In this document: positions 11,008 to 21,944 of the stretch, in pieces
Position numbering within the stretch: the first letter of the stretch is position 1
How the letters are laid out: the number at the start of each line of letters is the position of its first letter
Origin: Diphasiastrum complanatum
Lineage: Eukaryota; Streptophyta; Lycopodiopsida; Lycopodiales; Lycopodiaceae
DNA: 64,000 nucleotides
Direction: 5' to 3'
Assembly: GCA_029204225.1 (NCBI GenBank)
Contig: CM055096.1
Coordinates: 59,578,397 to 59,642,396 of the forward strand
Notes under the pieces: generated by a model
What the model saw: only the letters and a program-made list of their open reading frames with translations
Database searches by the model: none
Told to the model about the DNA's origin: nothing
Program-made: the position numbers and the translations under genes

Positions 11008-11941
11008 TGGGATTTGAAAGAGGGTGTGTGAGAGAGAGGAACAAAAATTAGCTCTAAAAGAAACAAACACGAAAAGAAGTGAACTCGAAACTCAAAAGAG
11101 AAACGAACTTGAACAAAAAGTATTCGTGCGCAGCAGAATGAGCTATCTCACTTTTTTCCTAAGGATGACTACGCCTATCAGAAACGAACAGAATGTTAGT
11201 GATAGAAATCACGTTCGATCTGATTACGTAGCCAAACATAAAGCAACAAAACATCAGAAGGATAATTTGTCACGTACAACTAGACAAATTATCTGTCACG
11301 AACAATTCGCGAAGAGCTAGACTGAGCTCAACTGATAATCATTCGCGAATTAGTCGCGAAAGGCAAGACTAAATATTAGTCGCGAACAACTAGACTAATA
11401 GTAATTTGCTAAGAATAGATTACAAGATTGAGCAATAAGAAAGTCAGACAGAATGCAGAAGAGCATAGCAATATTGACACAAATATGAACGTAGAACAAA
11501 CAGAGCTGTTATCAGATTAAATATAGCAAAATATACAGGTCAATAATGTTGTTGAACACAAGACAATAGCGGATGAAACCACATGCTCTACAAAGCTAAT
11601 CCAATCTGTGAAAGGAATAAACCTATTTATGACAATACAAAGAATTGATGCGTGAAAGCATCTACTTCCTCTATCTCTGATAAGATTCTAATGCTGTTAT
11701 TTTTCACACACTTTATGTGGTATTGAATACGCAAATGGTATCCAACATATATACATAATTTTACAAGTGTGCAGATGAAGAAAGTACAAAGTGGATGTGC
11801 TGTCTGTAGGAGATCGTGGGTGGCTGCTGTCGTTGTCAAATCTGTTAGCACAGTTGCATGGGATGAGCATGAGAAGGCCGCGACGTTAGCCTTTGCTGAA
11901 ATGAACGTTGGTGAAGATGCGAAAAATGCCACACTCTAACA
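11008..11941 (-). repeat. 5' LTR of the copia element, outer boundary tentative
   Basis: 11008-11418 matches the left LTR. Beyond that the unique part probably runs to 11941, where the minus strand starts TGTTAGAGTG, a plausible LTR 5' end (TG...CA overall). A closer end at 11424 (TGTAATC) is the alternative. The inner 410 bp are secure, the outer edge is not. Confidence 0.6.
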
Positions 11942-12289
11942 AATGCCTTAAGATTTGATTTACAAGGTGCCTTCACTTTTCTGTAAGGGCACCTTCGGCA
12001 TTTTGTAAGGCAGTGTCGTCTTTTTCACCTGTAACAAATCACGTGTAAAAACATAGTGTCTCGTTCTTCGTCTTTTTCGCCTGTAGAAATTTACTTGTAT
12101 TTATGCAGACAGTCGCGTTTTTTGCCTGTCTTATTTTACATGTAAATATGCAGACTGTGTGACAACATGAGTAAAAATGCAACATGAATGGAGGCAGATT
12201 AAAATGGGATTTAGGAGAGTAAAGGAGATAAATCCAACATAAGTATATATCCTTTTCAGGATGGCTCGAATATCCCTTGGAATATCAGC
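11942..12289. other. Spacer sharing a motif with 56650-56860
   Basis: No gene. A GGCACCTTCGGCATTTTGTA segment followed by AGGCAGTGTCG at about 11988-12017 recurs, diverged, at 56690-56850, so both belong to one unclassified repeat family. Confidence 0.4.
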
Positions 12290-12980
12290 CTACATTATCC
12301 CCTCCATTAAAAAATTGGCGGTCTCACGCCAATTGTCGCTGCCTGTTGTTTTGTCTAGTCTTCCCGTAGCTCTTGGCGACCTAGATTTTATGAACTTCTC
12401 TGCCAATCTATTCCATTCTCTCGAACATAATTTTGCCCAAAAATGGTTGTGGCCGATAGTAATCAAGCATGTTCTGTAGAAACTCGTACACGTACCAACA
12501 TTCAACCATGTCAATGTGAAGTTCGTTGGTGATTGCCGCCCGATAGTAAAGCCTTGTCACATTGATATGATCCATGGGTGTGCTTAGGGGCTTATTTAGA
12601 TCCAAAACTATTGGCGGTAGATCTCTATCCTAGAAACAATTCAAAGTAGAAAGGAATAATATTAGGCCACAATTATCTGCAAAGTACCTAACATGGTGGT
12701 TTGGATTTGTATGATGTCTCCGGTAGAAGTAGCTGCAATTGGCCATAAAATCGGCCGCTGGATCATCGGTCTCGACTTCTTTAGGTAGAATTGGCCAAGA
12801 TATTTTATTAGGAACCCTTTCTGGTGCAAATTCTTTCATGCGCCTTATGGGATAATATGCTGGATTGACGTGCATGTAAGTTGGTGCCGCGATATATCTC
12901 TCGAAAGCATGTGCATTTTCATATGGTGTAGCCTATCCTTTGTGGACCTAGAACATCCATGACCCATGAGTATTTACATG
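12290..12980 (-). pseudogene. Additional ORF (copy A) of a Ty3/gypsy element, downstream of integrase, decayed
   Basis: On the minus strand, just after the integrase C-terminus at 13105, a second reading runs to about 12290 with TAG stops and one frameshift near 12410. Recognisable blocks are APTYMHVNPAYYPIRR, ISWPILPKE, RLYYRAAI and FLGKIMFER. These match, in the same order, blocks in the plus-strand copy at 13873-14980, so this is a real protein family and not a chance frame. I recognise no domain. Plant Tat-type gypsy elements can carry an extra ORF between integrase and the 3' LTR; placing it there is inference. Confidence 0.6.
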
Positions 12981-13104
12981 AAAAAGAAAATGCATAGAAG
13001 GTACGTGATTAATGGTTTGAAGTATAAACAAGGAACGTGGTTAAAAATAGACATGCAAAACGAGAATTACAAGCAAGGAAATAAAAAGGGAAAAAAAAAT
13101 GTAA

Positions 13105-13872
13105 AATAGATACTAGAAAAAAGATGTTAAATTGGGTTAACAAAAAACAACTCTTCGTAATACCGCCGTAGACGACCACCATTGACGACAGTGTCTAGGA
13201 GTATTCCGTCAAGTGTTTGTAACTGGACTGCACCATTAGAAAAGATTTTATTAATAATCTACGGTCCCTCACTTCTAAATTTCAATTTGTCAGGGTGCTT
13301 CTTTGATGTATAAAGAAGCACCTGGTCACCTAAGTGTAGATCGTTATTGTGTAGGTGACAGTCATGCCAGGCCTTTTGGTGTCGTTTGTTAATCAGTTGT
13401 GCGTGGTAAGATATAAGTCTTGTCTCGCATAACTGGGCTAACCTAAATAGCCTGGTTTTGACTTGTTGTTTGATTGCAGCTTTTTCACAGAGATCTGTTG
13501 AAAACGCTTCTATGACTCTTAGTGACGGTACTAAGAATTCGACAGGCATTACTGCCTCTTGACCATATACTAAGTGGAAAGGGGTAACCCACCCAGTGGC
13601 TTTCTTCGGGGTGGTGCAGTAAGCCTAAATAGCTGAAAAAAGTTTTGTTTCCCAATTTGAACGACTGGTTTCAACTATCTTTGTCAAGATTTTACAGATC
13701 GTCTTGTTAGTTGATTCTGCCTGGCCATTACATCTAGGATAGTACGGTGTACTTTTTCTATGAACGACAAGGTAATGGCATAGGAGGTTATCAATGACAG
13801 CATTAAAAAAATGCGTGCCACGATCACTAACTAGCTCTATAGGACAGCCAAAACGTGTGACCTTCCAGAAAC
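13105..13872 (-). pseudogene. Ty3/gypsy integrase, 3' half, decayed
   Basis: Minus strand. Core motif FGCPIELVSDRGTHF carries the second catalytic Asp, followed by STPYYPRCNGQAE, whose Glu is the third catalytic residue. Then come WVTPFHLVYGQEAVMP and a C-terminal domain with LGDQVLLY, LKFRSEGP, FSNGAVQLQTLDG and VNGGRLRRYY, the usual gypsy integrase tail. TAG interrupts the frame near 13626 and 13261. The N-terminal zinc-binding part is absent because the fragment joins opposite-strand sequence at about 13872. Confidence 0.85.
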
Positions 13873-14980
13873 TAACACCGACATTGGAGGTGATGATGAC
13901 TTCCTGGCAGATCAACCGAAAACCAGAAGGTTCTTGCCCAGGCAAGACACGGGAGCAGCTGAGCCATCAACAAGCGAGAGAGCCAAAGAAAAGGATACGG
14001 GCACCAAGGCCCTAGATGATTACTGGCGAGGCCACCGCAACCGCGTAGGACAACTTCCCTTACCAGGCCCAGAGGGAAAATGGAGGACACCAGAGAGTTA
14101 GAGAAGTTCGAGAGAAAATACCCTCCCAACATGAGGGGAGGCAAAGAGGACTGAGATCAAAGCCAATACTCCACCAGGGCTGAGATCATTGTGGCATTAC
14201 AATCGCAACTGGAGTGGCGAAATAAAGTCCTAAAGGATAACAAGCGGCTCCAAGAATATCTGAAGGCACCGACATGGAAGCGAGTGGATCCCTTCTACAT
14301 GCCACTCAAACGCAAAAATCCATGGCCGACAGAAAGGCCACGGCTGGAGTTGGTAAACTGGCTAGTCATTCCGGGAATTTCAGAGATAACTTCCCTGGAT
14401 GATCTGAGGCTGCAGTTACTCAACTTTGGGCACAAGTACAAAACAAGTGCCGATCTTTGCATGCAAGAAAGTGCTGAATACTGTAGATCTATGGCCTTTC
14501 TGATGCAACAATATTGTTTCTGGGATTGAGGCTTAGTTCCCATCAAGATCAACCCCAATATAGCCCTCCAATCAGAAGAAGACCATGAGATGATGGCCCG
14601 ACTATACTACTGAGCGGCCTTCATGTCGTCACGATATGTGACCATTGTGGAAGACTGGTAGGAAATGGGCTTTGTTGAAAAGGTAAGAGCATACCTGGGG
14701 CCACTCAACCTTGGAAGTAAGCTCCGCTTCCAAGTATTCGAAGCCCTGGGGCGAAAGATGAGCAAGAGAAAACAAACGGCACGACGACAAGGCGAGCAGG
14801 ACTCGCAAGAGGTTCTCAAGAGGGCTGGAATGTAGCGGCCATTGAGAGACTTCCATTTTTGAGAAACAAGTTTTGCGGCTACTAAGCACCTGGTTTTACG
14901 GAAGCGAACGAAGATCCATGATTTTCTAGGTGCCGAGCGGAACAACATCACCCGTGTTGTAGTGGGTCCTACAACAGATT
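13873..14980 (+). pseudogene. Additional ORF (copy B) of a Ty3/gypsy element, upstream of its 3' LTR, decayed
   Basis: Plus-strand frame pieces read a charged, Pro/Ser-rich N-terminus, a short coiled-coil-like stretch (VALQSQLEWRNKVLKDNKRL), then APTWKRVDPFYMPLKR, NWLVIPG, ALQSEEDHEMMARLYY, a TGA where copy A has CGG (Arg), and LGSKLRFQVFEALG. The longest uninterrupted part is 14191-14529. Order and spacing match copy A at 12290-12980. A PPT and LTR follow at once (14993), putting the ORF between pol and the 3' LTR. Function unknown. Confidence 0.6.
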
Positions 14981-14992
14981 AGGGGTGGATAA

Positions 14993-15990
14993 TGTTGGCA
15001 GATTTTAGAGAATCTCCAGATGCCGAGTCAAGCTGAAGACATAGAATATCTCTCACCCATGATCGAGGAGGTCTCAGAAGGAGGAGAGCAGAAGAAGCTG
15101 AGAGCCGAGCATGAGAGCCGAGAAATTACTAGCTAGGACAACATTGAATTATCTATGTGAGCCCACATGGTGTATTCCAAAGAAGGAACGACCATGTAGG
15201 AGCTAGAAATACTTCCTAGGCATTGTAAATAAATGTAGACCCCCCTTAAATTACTTAGAGTGAGCACCTTTTGATGGTGACCTTTAGTGGAAGGGCAAAT
15301 TCCACATGTAATTTCTAATTTGGTGGAATTGCCACTTGGGCTTCACATGGGCAGCCTTCTTGCTTATTTAAGGGCCCCCTCTCTTGTGAGGGAGCTTTTG
15401 AATGTATTGTCAAGTTCTCTTGAGCAAATAAAGAAGATCCTCCACGAGTTCTTGATGATTGCTAAGCTCCTTGTTCATGGCAATGTTCTTGAGTGAAGTT
15501 TCTATGAACATGCTTGTTTTCCTTTGTGTTGTGGAATAACAAGTTTCTTGTTTTCTCTCTTGCTTAGTTGTGGATTAGAATTTATTTCTTGTTTGTGGAA
15601 TAAGGTAAGAATCAGCATTCAAGTAATCTAAATAGGTTGGAATTGTGGTGTAGATCTTGCATATTTTCTTACATTCCAGTTCTTGATTGTTCTTGGGCAT
15701 TCTAAGCGTCAAGAAATGGGTGTTTCTTGATTCTTGGACTGTTAGAATGCTGTTAGAAATTTAGTATTCTTGTTTCTTGTTTCTTGGTTGAGTAGTTTAA
15801 TCTTGTTCTTGTTTGTTTCTAATTTGGTAGATAGTTTGTAGAACTGCTCTCTGATCTAGACGGTGATCCTCTTGAGCTAGGACTGGTTGCATGCCTTGTT
15901 TATGCATGTAACTGAGTATCGAATCTGAATCTCCCCTCTGACAGGCTGGGGAATACTCACTGTGATCTGAGAAGACACTTCTCCTGGAAA
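14993..15990 (+). repeat. 3' LTR of a Ty3/gypsy element
   Basis: Starts TGTTGGCAGATTTT after a purine-rich tract (AGGGGTGGATAA). A TATA-like TATTTAAGGG lies at 15366-15375 and AATAAA at 15427-15432, giving a U3-R-U5 order. U5 phrases (TTGTGGATTA repeats, TAGATCTTGCA, TTCTTGATTCTTGGA) recur at 41040-41360 and 49400-49740. U3 phrases recur inverted at 41626-41900. The 3' boundary is uncertain. Confidence 0.6.
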
Positions 15991-16118
15991 CCATTCTAAT
16001 AAGAAGTTCAAAACTGTAAGAACCGTAACTAACAGAAGACGAAGAAAGAACGGAAAAGAACAGAAGAAAAAGCCGTGTTCACAGATTTAGTGAAATTTGT
16101 GAACACTAATCCTTCCAC

Positions 16119-17225
16119 ATGGATTCCCAAGGGAAAGCCAGTACTATCATGGACAAGCTTGATGGAGCCAATTACCATCTGTGAAAATTTAAGATGAAAA
16201 CTGTATTAATGGCAAAAGAATTGTACGATGTTGTTACATGTGCAGAAGAGAAATCCGAAGCGGACGACGCAGCAATCGCCAGATGAAAGCTGAAGGATGG
16301 AAAAGCTTTCATCATCCTCAACATCACGGATACCCAGATCGGCTATGTATCCAAGGCTCAGACATCAAAAAAAGTATGGGACATCTTGAGCACACCATAC
16401 GAAGTGCGAGATATAGCTTCCAAGCTACATCTCAGGAAGAAATTCTACTCCCTCAAGATGACGAATGGTGATTCTCTGCAGAATCACATTAATCAATTCA
16501 AGAACCTGCTAAGACAAATGGCCGCCCTCGGATCTGTCATAGACAATCAAGATGCAATGATGCAACTTCTTACAAGCTTGCCAAGTTTTACGACAGCTGG
16601 GTGATGATCATTATGACTCATCCAGAATTGACTCTTTTGAGAGTCATTGCTATGTTGTTGCAAGAAGACACACAAAGGAACGAAGCCTCGAGTTCCTCAG
16701 CTTATTCTCGCGCCTTGTACACCAACAAGAGCACGACAAAGCATCGAATCAAGTGGCAAATACAGCTACAGAAGCTCCACAGCCTATTCAAGAAGCGGAT
16801 CATGATGCCTTCATGACCAACCATCAAGGAGAATCTGGCGACAATTCCTGGTTCCTGGATTCTGGAGCCACTCAGCACATGACTAGCCTCATTGGCTGTT
16901 TTGAGTCCTATACACCTTAGAGTACCCAGAAATTTGTTAACCTTGGCGACAATAACACACAAGCTATTGAAGGTGAAGGCACTGTAAGATTATGCTTTGC
17001 AAATGATCAGTCTAACCTACTCTCTAAAGTCCTTTATGTACCAAATTTATCTACGAATCTGCTCTCTATAAGCAGGACCACAGATCTAGGACACAGAGTA
17101 GAATTCGAATGTGGTCAGTGTAAAGTAGTTGATAGGATAGGCAAGATCCTAGCACTCGAAAAGAGGCATGGATACTTGTATAAATTGAGTTATTGCTTTT
17201 CTGCCTCTAGTCAGACTATCAGTAC
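16119..17225 (+). pseudogene. Copia gag and protease
   Basis: ATG at 16119 opens MDSQGKAS, with DKLDGANYHL followed by a TGA where the sister copy has TGG (Trp). Gag blocks RDIASKLHLRKKFYSLKM and MTHPELTLLRVIAMLLQEDT follow, with frame changes near 16590 and 16780. The zinc knuckle of the sister copy is lost in this region. Protease reads FLDSGATQHMTSL, then VRLCFANDQ and YVPNLSTNLLSIS, typical of the copia protease and the stretch after it. Confidence 0.8.
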
Positions 17226-17239
17226 TTAAATTCATTAAA

Positions 17240-17430
17240 ATAAAGGTCTACTTTGGCATTATAGACTTGGTCATTTAAACCATGATGTTGTACAACGAAT
17301 GTCTAGACAATCTATTGTTCTTGATCTTGACTATCCTCGCGAAAAAGTTGAGTTACCTGTCTGTCAAGGCTGTCTAGTTGGTAAACAGACTAGGAAATCA
17401 TTTAAGTCAAGCCATCAGCATGTTGCCATG
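17240..17430 (+). pseudogene. Copia GAG-pre-integrase (zinc-binding) domain
   Basis: LLWHYRLGHLNHDVVQRM gives the His pair and PVCQGCLVGKQTRKSF the Cys pair of the HHCC zinc-binding module that precedes copia integrase. The frame then leaves integrase and enters RT-derived sequence at about 17430. Confidence 0.8.
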
Positions 17431-17600
17431 AATCTAGTTTTAAAGTTATCTAAAGAGCAATGGCCTCAAACTGATGAGGAGAAGGCCAAAATGAAGGGGT
17501 ATCCATATCAATCGATTATTGGATCCCTGATGTATGCAATGATCTCTACCAGGCCCGATCTTGCATATGCCGTCAGCTCTTTAAGCCAATATATGGTGAT
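17431..17600 (+). pseudogene. Misplaced copia RT/RNase H junction fragment
   Basis: Reads LSKEQWPQTDEEK, then PYQSIIGSLMYAMISTRPDL and YAVSSLSQYM, the conserved block between RT and RNase H of copia pol. It is fused in frame behind the GAG-pre-integrase Cys pair and in front of the integrase core, where it does not belong. The RT at 18440-19428 stops just before this block. Confidence 0.8.
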
Positions 17601-17679
17601 AGAGGAAAAATTCTCGACGAGGGATTGGTCTTGCCAGGAAGCCCTACAGGGGAAGGCCCCACACTGTCCTTACGCGAGT

Positions 17680-18407
17680 GATTGGGGAATGCTGCTTCCA
17701 ATCTCGAGGCAAGTATTTTATAACCTTTATTGATGAATTCTCCAGAAGGACGATGGTGTATTTCATAAAGAAGAAATCAGAAGCCTTCAACTCCTTCAGA
17801 ATGTTCAAGGAGCGTGTAGAAAAAGGAGACTGGAAGGATGATCAAGGCCCTAAGGTCAGACAACGGTGGAGAATACATCTCTGTCGAGTTTAAGGAGTAC
17901 TGCCAAAGCCAAGGCATTGAACAACAATTCATCACTCCTTATAGTCCTCAGTCTAATGGCTTAGTCGAGAGGAAGAACCGTACTTTGGTCGAATCTGCTA
18001 AGTGTATGCTATCGCATGCATCGTTGCCCAAGAGATTCTGGACTGATGCTGTCTCCATTGCAGCTTACATCCAGAATAGATGTTCGACCAAGGCCCTCTT
18101 AGACAAGACACCCCATGAGGTGTGGACAGGCTCTAAGCCTTCTTTGAAGAACCTAAGAGTGTTTGGGTGCATTGCCTACGCGCAGATCCCAAAGGACACA
18201 AGGAAGAAACTGGACTTCCAAGGTCTCAAGACCATCCTGATCGGATATACTTCGTCTGATAACACCTACAAGTTATACGATCCTGATACCCAACAAATCT
18301 TGTATAGACATGATACAGTCTTTATCGAGGATCAGTTCGTCGACCTCAAAGACAAGGATATTGCTCAAGAAGAACCTTTATCACCTGCCATTGACACGAC
18401 AGTCTGA
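17680..18407 (+). pseudogene. Copia integrase core and C-terminus
   Basis: ITFIDEFSRRTMVYF carries the first catalytic Asp, ALRSDNGGEYIS the second, and SPQSNGLVERKNRTLVE the catalytic Glu. Then come LPKRFWTDAV, VFGCIAYAQIP and a GYTSSDNTYKLYDP tail. 17838-18407 (189 codons) is the longest uninterrupted part; one frameshift at about 17830 separates it from the first Asp block. Confidence 0.88.
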
Positions 18408-18409
18408 GC

Positions 18410-19428
18410 TTCTGGCTCAGGCGTGTCTATTGTTGACCCACTTCGAGACAACAAATCAGACGAAGATGTTGCTGCTACCCATCAACAAGTCCCAGGAGCA
18501 GTTCATCAGTCGAATCCTCCCAGAAGATCAAGCCGAGTGCGCACACAGCCCACAAGGTATACTCCTAAGCCTGCTTGTCTCTTAATGCAGGAACCGACGA
18601 CAGTCGAAGAGGCACTTAGCCAACCAGACTCTGAGCTCTGGAGAGAAGCCATGGACAGAGAGTATTCCCTCTAATCAAGAATTAGACATGGTCATTAGTC
18701 GAAGCTCCTATTGGCTACAATATCATTGATTGCAAATGGATCTTTAAGATCAAATATGATGCCAACAGAGCAATTGATCGAAGGAAGGCTAGAATGGTAG
18801 CACGAGGATTCACCCAGATCCCAAATGTCGACTATAATGAGACTTTTAGTCCAGTCGTCAAACATTCGTCGATCCGAATGCTCTTGTCTTATGCTGCAGC
18901 CGCCGACCTCGAAGTACATCAACTTGATGTACAAACAACCTATCTGAATGGAGTTATACAAGAAGATATCTACATGATCCAGCCCAAAGGATACGTTCTG
19001 GAAGGCATGAAGAATCGTGTCTGTAAATTTCACAAAGCACTGTACGGCTTGAAACAGTCTGCCAGGGCTTGGTTTTAGAGGATCAACACATTCCTCATTG
19101 AACAAGGATTTAGACCAAGCACTGCTGATTGCAATGTTTATTCAAAGTCAGTGCAACAATCCTTCATTATCATCACCTTGTATGTGGATGATACGTTGCT
19201 CTTCAGCAACAATACCAATATGGTTAAGGATTCGAAATAGATGCTGTTCTCAGAATTTGACATGACTGATCTGGGTGAAGCTCACTTCTGTCTGAAAATT
19301 CAAATCCATAGATACAGAGCAAATCAACTGATTTACATCTCTCAACAAAAGTATCTTCATAATGTTCTTAACATATACAATTTGATGAATTGTAAATTAG
19401 CTCACTCACCAAAAAGTTGCAATATATA
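18410..19428 (+). pseudogene. Copia reverse transcriptase, 3'-truncated
   Basis: A Ser/Pro-rich linker (PPRRSSRVRTQPTRY) leads into RT blocks: DCKWIFKIKYDA, ARMVARGFTQIPNVDY, TFSPVVKHSSIR, LDVQTTYLNGVIQEDIY, LYGLKQSARAW, then a TAG, and the active site ITLYVDDTLLFS with both aspartates intact. DLGEAHFCLKIQIHR follows. The frame ends at a TAG at 19428, before RNase H. Confidence 0.85.
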
Positions 19429-19724
19429 GTTGTTCTTTGTGCTAGTCCCACCATATTATGTACCTTTACTCTTGCTTTCCAATGAGATTTTTCCATTCCT
19501 TGCAATGATCATATGCTAAGACTTCCACTATTTCTTGCAAAGAATGTCAAATGATGTTGTAATATGTGCTGCATGTCATAAAAATAAAATATAAATCAAT
19601 AGCAAAAGTATCTAAATTAATTGCACATATTTGTCTATACTAGTGTAATATCGAAATATTACCATATAATGTGTTATATGATCTACACCCCATGCACTTA
19701 AAGGAAAAATAGCTTAGTTATTTT
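19429..19724. other. AT-rich spacer between copia fragments
   Basis: No frame, LTR end or repeat of note was seen in this 296-bp stretch. Confidence 0.5.
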
Positions 19725-20600
19725 CTTCGAGCCCTACCCAAGTCATTCCACACAACTCGAACTTTACTCGCGAAAGATTCGGCTATGACACTTCAAAAGG
19801 TAATAGATGGAGTCAAAGAGGAAGTAGAAGCTCGTGAACACTATGACGATAATGGTGATTCGAAAAAAGCTCTATTTATTCAGAAGAATAAATCTTCGAA
19901 GAAGTCTAAGTCTAAGAGGTAGTCGTCTAAGAAGAATGAAAATCGTTTAGACAAATCCAAGACAAATGATTGACAATCAGGAAAACAACAGAAAGATTTG
20001 GTGATAGGAAGATTTGCAACAGATGCAAAAGATCAAGTCATACAGAAGACAAATGTTGGTTGAATCCAAAGATTGATTGTATTCATTGTCATAAACGGGG
20101 TGATGCAGCAGTAGACTGTTATCAAAATCCCAAGAACAAGAAGGAGCAAAATCGAAGCGAACCTTCAGATTCAAATTTTGTCGAAGACAAAGCAGAATGC
20201 TCCAGATCAACAGAAGATAGGACGACAAAAAACTCAACAACATATGTTTGTGCTGATCTATGTTGTTCATCAAATTCAAAAATTTGAGAAGTAGTACTTG
20301 ATTCGGGAGCCACCTCACATTTTGTTTTCTCGAAACAAATTTTGTCTGAGTAAAAGAAGGCGAATTATTCGAGATTCATTATATTTGGAGACGGTTCTAA
20401 GCATGTAGTTGATAAAACTGGTGTGTTGCGGTTAGACACGAATCAGGGTGACAAGAAACTAGAGGAAGTTCTCTATGTTCCTAATCTTGATAAAGATCTT
20501 CTATCCGTAGAAAAGATAGTCAACAGAGGAATGTCAGTACTGAGTGCTTTCATGAAAATGTTTGCAACCATGTCCTGCGTTCTGTAGTACGTTAAGGATT
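19725..20600 (+). pseudogene. Copia gag C-terminus and protease start of another family
   Basis: Plus-strand reading LRALPKSFHTTRTLL is a gag block. It leads through a Lys/Ser-rich tract to two zinc knuckles: CNRCKRSSHTEDKCW (complete CCHC) and CIHCHKRGDAAVDCY, with His replaced by Asp. Protease follows as VVLDSGATSHFVFSKQ and LYVPNLDKDLLSVEKI. Stops occur at 19919-19921, 19971 and 20286. Two knuckles distinguish this gag from the single-knuckle families nearby. Both ends are truncated. Confidence 0.75.
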
Positions 20601-20785
20601 GATGCGACAATTGTCACGTGCAGAATGACACGCGACACTCTCTGATTGGTGCACATGTCACACCTCACTTTCCATCATCAATGAGTCATAATAATGTGTA
20701 CAGATGGACACGTGGACCACTGAAATGATGCCACGTATTCCAAAGATTTCATTTATCGTCGCAAATTTTTACCCTTTTTCTCGCA

Positions 20786-20969
20786 ATATCGATCTCAAGC
20801 ATATCGAAAAGGAATCTGGTATCGGTTTCGAGCATTGGTACATTGGCCAGAGAACATTTCTAATGAAAACGCGTGCTTGAGACCGATATCCTAATAAGTA
20901 ATATCGATTTCAAGCGCGGAGGTACGCATTGAGAGTAAATAGGCTGAAAAGTGCGCTTGAAATCGATAT
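20786..20969. repeat. Cluster of ATATCGATTTCAAGC motifs in alternating orientation
   Basis: ATATCGATCTCAAGC at 20786-20800 is inverted at 20875-20889 (GCTTGAGACCGATAT). ATATCGATTTCAAGCGC at 20901-20917 is inverted perfectly at 20953-20969. A fifth, weaker copy (TATCGGTTTCGAGCA) is at 20820-20834. The two pairs could form hairpins with 74-nt and 35-nt loops. The flanks hold several ACGTG boxes (20617, 20728, 20749). Unexplained by the copia fragments on either side. Confidence 0.8.
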
Positions 20970-21455
20970 CATACGTAAAAAGAAGAAAAATTATGAAGGA
21001 CACGTGTCGTTTTGTGATGTTTGCAACGAAATGATTCTGATACTACAACATCTGGAGCAACCCATTCATCACTTTCAAGAATAGGTAATGGAATTAGGAC
21101 TATTTGCCCAACATTTTCTTTTATATCAGGAATGTACATTGATTCGTAAAAGAAGAATCCACAATCAACAAGATCTTTTGCAGTTCTACCTCTATATTGC
21201 AGATGTCCAATCCAATGGTTGAATCCTTGCACATTTTTTTTTGAATGCATATATACATGTTGGACTAAAATTTAGAAAATAGATTTTCCTCCTGATGATG
21301 TTTTGAAATCCAAAATTGTGGCCTTCCAATAAGATTGAAATGATAGTTTTGTCCTTTTGCTTTTTCGAAATGTTCCTTTTGATGATGGATGCATCAAAAC
21401 CCAAGAGTTTTTTGAATAGTTTCTTGCACCCATAATCCATTGTCATTTTTCTCAT
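20970..21455 (-). other. Unrecognised overlapping minus-strand frames
   Basis: Two frames (21455-21192 and 21250-20969, 87 and 93 codons) overlap on the minus strand. Neither shows a motif I recognise; the second contains YIPDIKENVGQIVLIPLPIL. They may be remnants of a decayed gene or chance frames; they lie between the inverted-repeat cluster and copia sequence. Confidence 0.2.
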
Positions 21456-21944
21456 TGAAGAAAATCACAGAGTCAATTGAGGAGCATGGCTTTATTGATG
21501 GCACCATTCATTATGTGCAGGCCAAAATTTGAAACACTGAACTATGAATTTGAGAATATGTATAGTGAATCTGAAAATATGTGTAGGCAAAAATTTGAAA
21601 CATTGAACTATTTGGTGCTACGAGTTAACTCTAGTTAACCTTGTAAACCATGATTTGACAATGCAATTACATTAATGTTACATCGATTTTTCCAATCCAA
21701 CCATCTGTCATATTCATTTGCAATATTTTTGGGCCTCTTCGGCCAGTGATGAGCTGGAAGGGCAGGCCTCAACATCCAATAACATCTCCACATGCTGTCC
21801 GACGAAACATTTATATATTTAAAAAGTTTTATTTTATTTATATATGAGAAATGCTACGTTACGTAGAAGCCTAATATCAAGGTTTCTATTGGTCCACATG
21901 GCTAAGAAAATGAGAAAAAAAATAACAAGGCATCTTTTTTAGAG

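Larger units (their letters stand above)
9414..11941 (-). mobile_element. Internally deleted Ty1/copia element (LTR-gag-LTR)
   Basis: Two direct repeats starting TGGGATTTGAAAG (9414 and 11008) flank one minus-strand gag region with a PBS beside the right repeat. Nearly all of pol is gone: the protease reading breaks straight into the left LTR at about 9825. The remaining unit could only have moved using another element's enzymes. Matching target duplications are not visible, probably because the outer end of the left LTR was removed by the deletion. Confidence 0.8.
16119..19428 (+). mobile_element. Ty1/copia element, LTRs missing, rearranged and broken
   Basis: Gag, protease, GAG-pre-integrase, integrase and reverse transcriptase are read in order on the plus strand with many stops and frameshifts. 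The gag is the same family as 9825-10850 (MDSQGKAS start). No LTR or PBS flanks it. A segment of the RT/RNase H junction lies inside the integrase region (17431-17600), and that same segment is missing from the 3' end at 19428, so the element was rearranged. Confidence 0.85.

Noticed and set aside
14607-14951. 114- and 86-codon minus-strand ORFs
   Set aside because: Opposite strand to copy B of the additional ORF, whose reading is supported by homology to copy A.
18695-19105. 136-codon minus-strand ORF
   Set aside because: It is antisense to copia RT blocks on the plus strand, which carry the conserved motifs.
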